Origin: Roseomonas sp.
GTDB lineage: Bacteria > Pseudomonadota > Alphaproteobacteria > Acetobacterales > Acetobacteraceae
DNA length: 64,000 nt
Assembly: GCA_020249925.1 (NCBI GenBank)
Contig: JADCER010000003.1
Location: 124,001 to 188,000 of the forward strand
Direction: 5' to 3'
Below, piece after piece: positions 58,354-64,000 of the stretch. The notes under the pieces were generated by a model. It did no database searches, had not been told where the DNA came from, and saw only the letters and a list, made by a program, of their open reading frames with translations. Positions within the stretch are counted from its first letter, which is position 1, and every line of letters begins with the position of its first letter. The translations under genes and the position numbers were made by a program.

Positions 58354-59133
58354 TCAGTCCTTATAGGGGGCGAACCAGGAAAGCCCGGCCAGCGTCTCAC
58401 CGGCAGGGCGGTATTCGCAGCCGATCCAGCCGCGATAGCCCATTTCATCCAATTGGGCGAAGACAAAGGGCCAATTCACCTCACCGGTGCCGGGTTCATT
58501 GCGGCCCGGGGTATCGGCCACCTGCATATGGGCGATGTAGGGCAATGCGGCACGCGCACGGGGCACCAGATCACCCTCGGTGATTTGCGTGTGGTAAAGG
58601 TCGAATTGCAGCCCAAGCCGGTCGGGACCCACGGCCTCGATCACCTGAATGGCATTGGCGATGCCGGTCAGGGAATAGCCCGGCATGTCGCGCTGATTGA
58701 TTGGTTCAATGCAGCACTTAACCCCCTGGGCAATGGCCTTTTCCGCCGCCCAGGCAAGGTTGATGGCATAAAGGCAGGTGAGCGTCCCCTGCGCGACGCC
58801 CGGCGGCACCATGCCGGCCATCACATGCAGCCGCGGGCAGCCAAGCGCCCCGGCGTAATCCAAGGCGCGCATGATGCTGTCGCGAAATTCCTGCTCGCGG
58901 CCGGGGTGGCAGGCCATGCCGCGCTCGCCCTTCGCCCAATCGCCAGGCGGCGCATTGAAGAGTACCTGTTGCAGCCCATTATCCTTGAGCCGGGCGGCAA
59001 TCTCGGCCGCCGGGTGGTCGTAAGGAAAAAGGAACTCAACCCCCTTGAAGCCCGCCTTCGCCGCCAGCGCGAAGCGGTCCAGGAAGGGGACTTCATTGAA
59101 CATCATGGAAAGATTGGCGGCAAAGCGCGGCAT
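58354..59133 (-). CDS. hyi: Hydroxypyruvate isomerase
   Basis: 259 residues, TIM barrel of the xylose-isomerase-like type: FAANLSMMFNEVPFLDRFALAAKAGFKGVEFLFPYDHP at the start, CCIEPINQRDMPGY (metal-binding Glu), GLQFDLYHTQITEGDL and HMQVADTPGRNEPGTGEVNW (metal-binding His and Asp/Glu), all matching Hyi. It interconverts hydroxypyruvate and tartronate semialdehyde. Paired with glxR, the product can be reduced to D-glycerate. Glyoxylate carboligase is not in view. It is divergent from the ABC transporter operon. Confidence 0.88.
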   Translation of the reverse strand: MPRFAANLSMMFNEVPFLDRFALAAKAGFKGVEFLFPYDHPAAEIAARLKDNGLQQVLFNAPPGDWAKGERGMACHPGREQEFRDSIMRALDYAGALGCPRLHVMAGMVPPGVAQGTLTCLYAINLAWAAEKAIAQGVKCCIEPINQRDMPGYSLTGIANAIQVIEAVGPDRLGLQFDLYHTQITEGDLVPRARAALPYIAHMQVADTPGRNEPGTGEVNWPFVFAQLDEMGYRGWIGCEYRPAGETLAGLSWFAPYKD

Positions 59134-59203
59134 GGGCGGGGCTCTCTCGGACGGTTGGAGGCGAAACTAAAGCAGTTTCGCGCCTGGGGAAATCTCCCCC
59201 ACA

Positions 59204-59247
59204 AAGCCTCTTCCCGGCTGGGGCCGACGCCCCTATAGGCGAGGCTT
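59204..59247 (+). promoter_or_regulatory. Leader stem-loop of the peptide ABC operon
   Basis: Nested inverted repeats: AAGCCTC (59204-59210) / GAGGCTT (59241-59247), with an inner GGGGC-CGAC-GCCCC (59220-59233). It ends 28 bases before the start of the binding-protein gene. Could be an mRNA-stabilising or regulatory leader. Confidence 0.4.
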
Positions 59248-59275
59248 GGACTTTAACCAAAAACAGGAGAACGGG

Positions 59276-60865
59276 ATGCGAAAGCTGTTATGGGCGACCG
59301 CGCTGGCCTGCGGGCTGGCGCTTGGCGCGGCAAACTCGGATGCGCGAACGGTGCGCTGGGCGGCCTCGGGCGATCCCAATACGCTCGACCCGCATAGCCA
59401 GAATGTCGGCACCGTCACCATGGTGCTGCAACAGGTCTATGACATGCTGATCAGCCGCAACCAGGAATTGGGTCTGGCGCCGGGCCTGGCGACGCGTTGG
59501 GAACAACAGGAACCCAATCGCTGGCGCTTCTGGCTGCGCGATGGCGTGAAATTCCATGAGGGCGAGGCATTCACCGCTGATGACGTGGTGTTCAGCGTGA
59601 CGCGCGCCTTGGCGCCCACCTCCAATTACGGGATTTTCGTGGATACGGTGGAACGCGCCGTGCAGGTGGAACCGCTGGTGGTGGATATCATCACCAAAAT
59701 CCCGGACCCGATCCTGCCCAATAAGATCGCCTCTGTCTTCATCATGTCGCGGAGCTGGTCCGAAAGGAACAATGCCGCGCGGCCGCAAAACACCCGCCAG
59801 CGCGAGGAAATGCACACGGTCCGCAACACGAATGGCACCGGTGCCTTCCGCCTGACGGCGCGCGAAGCCGATGTGCGCACGGTCATGGTGCGCAACAATG
59901 ATTGGTGGGGCTGGCGGGAAGACAGCAGCCGGGACGCGAATGTGACGGAAATCATCTTCCGCCCGATCGCGTCCGATGCGACACGCATCGCCGCCCTGCT
60001 TTCGGGTGAGGTTGATTTCGTGCTCGACCCGCCGCTGCAGGATTTGAACCGGCTGCGTCAGGCGCAAAACATCCGCGTGCTGGAAGGCCCGGAAGTGCGC
60101 ACCATCTTCCTGGCGATGGATGTCTATCGGGATGAATTGCTCTATTCCGATGTGAAGGGGCGCAATCCGATGAAGGATTTGCGCGTGCGCCAGGCGCTTT
60201 ATCACGCGATTGACATCCAGGCGATCCACCGCACCACCATGCGTGGCCAATCCGTGGTGACGGGTACTTTCTTTCCTTCTCAGGTGAATGGCTATGTGAA
60301 GGAAGAAGATGTGCGCCTGCCTTATGATCCGGCACGCGCGCGGGCGCTTCTGACGGAAGCGGGTTTCCCGAATGGCTTTGAGATCACGCTGGATTGCCCG
60401 AATAACCGCTACATCAATGATGAGCAGATCTGTCAGGCGATTGTGGCGATGTGGGCGCGGGTTGGCATTCGCGCCAGGCTGAATGCCATGCCGCTCGCGC
60501 CCTTCTTTGCGAAGATCCAGCGCGATGACACTTCCATCTATCTGCTGGGCTGGGGCGTGCCCACCTTGGATGCGCTGTATTCCTTCCAATCCCTGGTCGC
60601 GACCCGCAATGGCGCCCAGGGCGATGGCATCTGGAATTACGGGCGCTATTCCAACCCGCGCATGGATGCGCTGATTGAACGGATGAAGACCCAATCGGGG
60701 GATGCGCGCAATCAGGCGATCCGTGAGGCGCTGCGGATTTACCGTGAAGATGTGCCGCATATCCCGCTGCACCATCAGATGATTCCCTGGGCGATGCGGG
60801 GCAATCTGACCATTCCGCATATGGCCAATAACCAGCCCTATTTCCGTTGGGCGCGGATGAACTGA
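59276..60865 (+). CDS. ABC transporter substrate-binding protein (family 5, peptide/nickel type)
   Basis: 529 residues from the ATG at 59276 (ACAGGAGA upstream). Signal peptide about 1-24 (GAANSDA before RTVRW). The SBP_bac_5 fold shows TVRWAASGDPNTLDPHSQN at the mature N-terminus, EQQEPNRWRFWLRDGVKFHEGEAFTADDVVFSV, and PMKDLRVRQALYHAIDIQAI. It captures a peptide or similar solute in the periplasm for the permeases encoded after it. The next gene starts 109 bases later beyond a strong hairpin. Confidence 0.9.
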   Translation: MRKLLWATALACGLALGAANSDARTVRWAASGDPNTLDPHSQNVGTVTMVLQQVYDMLISRNQELGLAPGLATRWEQQEPNRWRFWLRDGVKFHEGEAFTADDVVFSVTRALAPTSNYGIFVDTVERAVQVEPLVVDIITKIPDPILPNKIASVFIMSRSWSERNNAARPQNTRQREEMHTVRNTNGTGAFRLTAREADVRTVMVRNNDWWGWREDSSRDANVTEIIFRPIASDATRIAALLSGEVDFVLDPPLQDLNRLRQAQNIRVLEGPEVRTIFLAMDVYRDELLYSDVKGRNPMKDLRVRQALYHAIDIQAIHRTTMRGQSVVTGTFFPSQVNGYVKEEDVRLPYDPARARALLTEAGFPNGFEITLDCPNNRYINDEQICQAIVAMWARVGIRARLNAMPLAPFFAKIQRDDTSIYLLGWGVPTLDALYSFQSLVATRNGAQGDGIWNYGRYSNPRMDALIERMKTQSGDARNQAIREALRIYREDVPHIPLHHQMIPWAMRGNLTIPHMANNQPYFRWARMN

Positions 60866-60918
60866 TTCGTCTGGCGCGGTGGGCCTCGCGCCCGCCGCGC
60901 CCGGCGCAGAACTGCCCA

Positions 60919-60958
60919 GCATCTCCGGCCCGCCATTGGTAAGGCGCGCCGGAGATGC
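60919..60958 (+). promoter_or_regulatory. Intercistronic stem-loop after the binding-protein gene
   Basis: Perfect 11-base inverted repeat GCATCTCCGGC (60919-60929) / GCCGGAGATGC (60948-60958), 18-base loop. It lies 16 bases before the permease start. Such stems typically protect the upstream message and lower expression of the permeases; this is inferred from position. Confidence 0.65.
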
Positions 60959-60974
60959 GTGATCGGAGCTTCCC

Positions 60975-61958
60975 TTGTTTGCATTCATCCTCTCGCGCTT
61001 ATTGCAATCGCTGCCAGTATTGTTTGCTGTCGCGCTGATTTCCTTCGCCATGTTCGCCTATGTGGGTGATCCGGTCGCTATCATGCTTGGGCAGGATTTC
61101 ACCGAAGCGCAGCGTCAGGCGCTGGTGAAGGATTTGGGGTTGGATCAGCCCTTTTGGGTGCAATTCGCGACCTTTATCGGCAATGCCATCCAGGGCGAAT
61201 TTGGCCTTTCCTATCGCCTGTCGCGCCCGGTTGCTGACCTGATTGCGGAACGCGCGCCGGCCACGCTGGAACTTGCCTTCACCGCGGCCATTCTTGCCCT
61301 GCTGATCGGTGTGCCGATGGGGGTCTATACCGGGCTTTATCGCAATTCCTGGGTATCGCGGTTTTTCCTGACCTTCAGCCTTGTTGGCGTTTCCCTGCCC
61401 ACCTTCCTGATCGGGATTATCCTGATTCTGGTTTTCGCGGTCTGGCTTGGTGTGCTGCCATCCTTCGGGCGGGGCGATACGGTGAAGATCGGCTGGTGGA
61501 GCACGGGCTTCCTGACCTGGAGTGGCATCAAGGCGCTGGTGCTGCCTTCCATCACGCTTGGGCTTTTCCAGCTCACGCTCATTATGCGGCTTGTGCGGGC
61601 TGAGATGCTGGAAGTGCTGCGCGCGGATTACATCAAATTCGCTCGGGCGCGCGGCCTGCCCAACCGCGCCGTGCATTTCGGCCATGCGCTGAAGAACACG
61701 CTGGTGCCGGTGATTACCATTGTCGGGCTGCAATTGGGCGCCATTATCGCCTTCGCCATTGTGACCGAAACCGTGTTTCAATGGCCGGGCATGGGGCTGC
61801 TGTTCATCCAATCCGTCAATCAGGCTGATATCCCGGTGATGGCGGCCTATCTGCTGCTGATTTCCGCCCTTTTCGTCACCATCAACCTGATTGTTGACCT
61901 GCTTTATTACGCGGTGGACCCCAGGCTGCGCATTGGCCGCGGGCAGGGGGCGCATTGA
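60975..61958 (+). CDS. ABC transporter permease, DppB-like
   Basis: 327 residues, TTG start at 60975 (GGAG 6 bases before). About six membrane helices, the first being FILSRLLQSLPVLFAVALISFAMFAYVGDP. The cytoplasmic EAA loop is RADYIKFARARGLPNRAVHFGHALKNTLVPVITIVGLQLG, where the permease docks on the ATPase. Overlap with the next gene is near (stop at 61956-61958, next ATG at 61961). Confidence 0.88.
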   Translation: MFAFILSRLLQSLPVLFAVALISFAMFAYVGDPVAIMLGQDFTEAQRQALVKDLGLDQPFWVQFATFIGNAIQGEFGLSYRLSRPVADLIAERAPATLELAFTAAILALLIGVPMGVYTGLYRNSWVSRFFLTFSLVGVSLPTFLIGIILILVFAVWLGVLPSFGRGDTVKIGWWSTGFLTWSGIKALVLPSITLGLFQLTLIMRLVRAEMLEVLRADYIKFARARGLPNRAVHFGHALKNTLVPVITIVGLQLGAIIAFAIVTETVFQWPGMGLLFIQSVNQADIPVMAAYLLLISALFVTINLIVDLLYYAVDPRLRIGRGQGAH

Positions 61959-61960
61959 TC

Positions 61961-62875
61961 ATGTCTGCAACGCTGCGACGCTTTTTCGATAGTGATTTGT
62001 GGTGGTCCTTCACCCGATCCCCCATCACCATGCTTTCCGCCGTAGTGGCGCTGGTCTGCATTCTGGGCGCGCTATTCGCGCCCTGGATCGCGCCGCATAA
62101 CCCCTTTGACCTCGCCTCACTCAATCTGCTCGATGCCTTCAAGCCGCCCTCCTGGACGGAAGAAGGGGAGCGCGCCTATCTGCTCGGCACCGATGACCAG
62201 GGCCGTGATGTGCTGTCTGCCATCATGTATGGCGCGCGGGTTTCGCTGCTGGTTGGGCTTTCGGCGACGATTTTTGCGACCACGCTTGGCGTCACGCTTG
62301 GGCTGCTGGCTGGGTATCTTGGCGGCAAGCTGGATGCGCTGCTGATGCGCATTTGCGATATTCAATTGACCTTTCCGTCCATCCTGGTGGCGCTGCTGAT
62401 TGATGGCGTGGTGCGCGCCGCGCTGCCGCGGGAAGTGCATGACCAGATCGCGCTTTTCGTGGTGATTTTCGCGATCGGCATCAGCGAATGGCCGAAATTC
62501 GCCCGCACCGTGCGCGGTTCCACCATGGTGGAACGCAACAAGGAATACGTGCAGGCGGCGCGCGTGATTGGCGTTACCCCGCCGCGCATCATGCTGTCCC
62601 ACGTGCTGCCCAATGTAATGGGGCCGGTCCTGGTGATTGCGACGCTCAATCTGGGGCTTGCGATCCTGTCGGAAGCCACACTTTCCTTCCTTGGCGTGGG
62701 CGTGCCGCCGACGCAACCCTCGCTCGGCACGTTGATCCGTATTGGCAATGACTTCCTGTTCAGTGGCGAATGGTGGATCACGATCTTCCCCGGTGTGACG
62801 CTGATTGCCATGGTGCTTTCCGTCAATCTTTTGGGCGATTGGCTACGCGACGCCCTCAATCCGAAGCTCCGCTAA
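61961..62875 (+). CDS. ABC transporter permease, DppC-like
   Basis: 304 residues from the ATG at 61961 (GGCAGGGGG upstream); a TTG two codons earlier overlapping the previous stop is the alternative. OppC N-terminal segment (FFDSDLWWSFTRSPITMLSAVVALVCILGALFAPWIAPHNPFD) followed by five helices and the EAA loop YVQAARVIGVTPPRIMLSHVLPNVMGPVLV. It partners the DppB-like permease. Its stop overlaps the next start as TAATG. Confidence 0.88.
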   Translation: MSATLRRFFDSDLWWSFTRSPITMLSAVVALVCILGALFAPWIAPHNPFDLASLNLLDAFKPPSWTEEGERAYLLGTDDQGRDVLSAIMYGARVSLLVGLSATIFATTLGVTLGLLAGYLGGKLDALLMRICDIQLTFPSILVALLIDGVVRAALPREVHDQIALFVVIFAIGISEWPKFARTVRGSTMVERNKEYVQAARVIGVTPPRIMLSHVLPNVMGPVLVIATLNLGLAILSEATLSFLGVGVPPTQPSLGTLIRIGNDFLFSGEWWITIFPGVTLIAMVLSVNLLGDWLRDALNPKLR

Positions 62876-63867
62876 TGTCTGGCCAGAACCCCTTGCTTGA
62901 AGTGCGCCATTTGCGCGTGGAATTCCCGACACGGCGCGGGACGCTGGTGGCACTTGATGATGTGTCCTTCACGATTTCTGCCGGCGAAGTGCTGGGCGTT
63001 GTTGGTGAATCGGGTGCCGGCAAATCCATGACCGGGGCGGCGATCATTGGCTTGCTGGAACCGCCGGGTAGGATCGCGGCGGGCGAAATCAGGCTGGATG
63101 GCAAGCGGATAGACAATCTGCGTTATGAGGATATGCGCCGCATTCGCGGCAAGGAAATCGGCGCGATTTTCCAGGACCCGCTGACCACGCTGAACCCGCT
63201 CTATACCGTGGGCCGGCAATTGGCCGAGACCATGACAACGCATTTGCCGATCACCCCGGCTGAGGCACGCAAGCGCGCCATTGGTTGGCTTGACCTGGTT
63301 GGTATTCCCGCCGCGGCGCAGCGGATTGATTCCTACCCGCATGAATTCTCGGGCGGCATGCGCCAGCGCGTGGTGATTGCGCTGGCGTTATGTGCCGAAC
63401 CACGCCTGATTGTGGCGGATGAACCAACCACGGCCTTGGATGTTTCGATCCAGGCGCAAATCATCGCTTTGCTGAAATCGCTCGCGCGCGAAAAGGGCAC
63501 GGCGATGATGCTGGTGACGCATGACATGGGCGTCATTGCGGAAACCGCGGATCGCGTGGCGGTGATGTATGCCGGGCGCATCGCGGAAATCGGTCCCGTG
63601 CGCAATGTGGTGAAGCAGGCAAGCCACCCTTATACGGTGGGGTTGATGGGCTCCATCCCGCCCTTGGATCGGCGTGTTGAAAGGCTGGCGCAGATTGATG
63701 GCGCCATGCCGCGGCTTTCCGCCATCCCCAAAGGCTGCGCCTATAATCCGCGCTGCCCCAAGGCCTTCGCGCGCTGTGCGCAGGATAGGCCGGATTTGCT
63801 GCCGGCGGGGCCAACACAAGCCGCCTGCTGGCTTTATGCGGCGGGGGAGGGCGCCCAACATGGCTGA
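62875..63867 (+). CDS. ABC transporter ATP-binding protein, DppD-like
   Basis: 330 residues from the ATG at 62875. Walker A GESGAGKS, Q-loop FQDPLTTLNP, signature FSGGMRQRV, Walker B LIVADEPTTALD and switch His (VTHDMGV) are all intact. The C-terminal oligopeptide-transporter domain has the Cys cluster CAYNPRCPKAFARC, often an Fe-S or metal site. It forms an ATPase pair with the next gene, whose start lies inside its last codons. Confidence 0.92.
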   Translation: MSGQNPLLEVRHLRVEFPTRRGTLVALDDVSFTISAGEVLGVVGESGAGKSMTGAAIIGLLEPPGRIAAGEIRLDGKRIDNLRYEDMRRIRGKEIGAIFQDPLTTLNPLYTVGRQLAETMTTHLPITPAEARKRAIGWLDLVGIPAAAQRIDSYPHEFSGGMRQRVVIALALCAEPRLIVADEPTTALDVSIQAQIIALLKSLAREKGTAMMLVTHDMGVIAETADRVAVMYAGRIAEIGPVRNVVKQASHPYTVGLMGSIPPLDRRVERLAQIDGAMPRLSAIPKGCAYNPRCPKAFARCAQDRPDLLPAGPTQAACWLYAAGEGAQHG

Positions 63868-64000
63868 TACCCCCATGCTCGAACTGCGTGATGCAGCACG
63901 GTATTTCGATGTCTCGCGCCCGGCCTTGCAGCGCCTGATCGCGAATGAGGGCAAGCGTATTTTGCGCGCGGTGGATGGCGTCAGCCTTGCCGTGCCGAAG
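63860..64000 (+). CDS. ABC transporter ATP-binding protein, DppF-like, N-terminal part
   Basis: 47 residues in view before the window ends, from the ATG at 63860, which overlaps the preceding stop by 8 bases. The sequence MLELRDAARYFDVSRPALQRL...RILRAVDGVSLAVPK matches the N-terminus of OppF/DppF, with an extended insertion before the AVDGVSL strand; Walker A would follow just outside. Second ATPase of the transporter. Confidence 0.75.
   Translation, partial: MADTPMLELRDAARYFDVSRPALQRLIANEGKRILRAVDGVSLAVPK

Noticed and set aside
57367-59238. Plus-strand open frame of 623 codons opposite glxR and hyi
   Set aside because: It is entirely antisense to two well-supported genes, composed of low-complexity His/Gly/Arg stretches, and has no family resemblance.
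59288-61051. Minus-strand open frame of 587 codons
   Set aside because: Antisense to the binding-protein gene, which has a signal peptide and family motifs.

Overview
The window comes from a high-GC alphaproteobacterium, most likely Rhodospirillales and probably an Acetobacteraceae/Roseomonas-type organism. This is inferred from fliX divergent from flgI, a DUF3297 gene, RTX proteins ending in a Hint domain, many CaiB-type CoA-transferases and two TctC/Bug receptors. It looks chromosomal. There is one tRNA-Val(CAC), and no rRNA, CRISPR array or prophage.

Layout. 1-6.3 kb: a catabolic group (end of an FAD oxidoreductase, SDR, CoA-transferase, HpaB-type flavoprotein, TetR regulator, NtaA-type FMNH2 monooxygenase). 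The TetR gene and the HpaB-like gene share one symmetric promoter-operator. 6.3-14.9 kb: housekeeping genes dapB, xerC, a DUF484 gene, tal, priA and dksA, then flagellar fliX and flgI-flgJ-like-flgN-like; a sigma-54 promoter site precedes flgI. 15-24 kb: RidA, Gfo/Idh/MocA, an MFS carrier, a lipoprotein pair, amidase, a Bug receptor, 2-hydroxyacid dehydrogenase, an M20 hydrolase and an EF-hand protein. 24.1-30.4 kb: a citramalyl-CoA lyase-like gene divergent from a tightly overlapping MmgE/PrpD - MaoC - acyl-CoA dehydrogenase - CoA-transferase - TctC operon. It has the enzyme set of known itaconate degradation clusters.

30.4-37.4 kb: a sulfite-dehydrogenase-like pair (SorAB type), an aldo/keto reductase, a small accessory island (membrane protein, release-factor-like protein, IS1380 remnant) bounded by copies of the neighbouring gene ends, DUF3297, and an unusual acyl-CoA dehydrogenase. 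37.4-40.4 kb: the tRNA, a sulfotransferase with a hairpin over its start codon, a DUF3108 protein, gph-like and DUF1178 genes. 40.5-47.6 kb: two tandem RTX proteins (1716 and 572 residues) sharing nearly identical leaders and C-terminal Hint domains. 48-53.6 kb: tamB and tamA. 53.6-59.1 kb: M20D amidohydrolase, cupin, HSL-type esterase, an XRE regulator, and glxR-hyi. 59.3-64 kb: a Dpp/Opp peptide-type ABC transporter operon running off the window.

Most noteworthy: the mirror-symmetric promoter-operator at 4.34 kb, the putative itaconate/C5-dicarboxylate cluster, the island with duplicated gene ends at 33.2-35.9 kb, a dispersed long palindrome (three copies), the RTX-Hint pair, and inverted repeats at gene starts and between cistrons.
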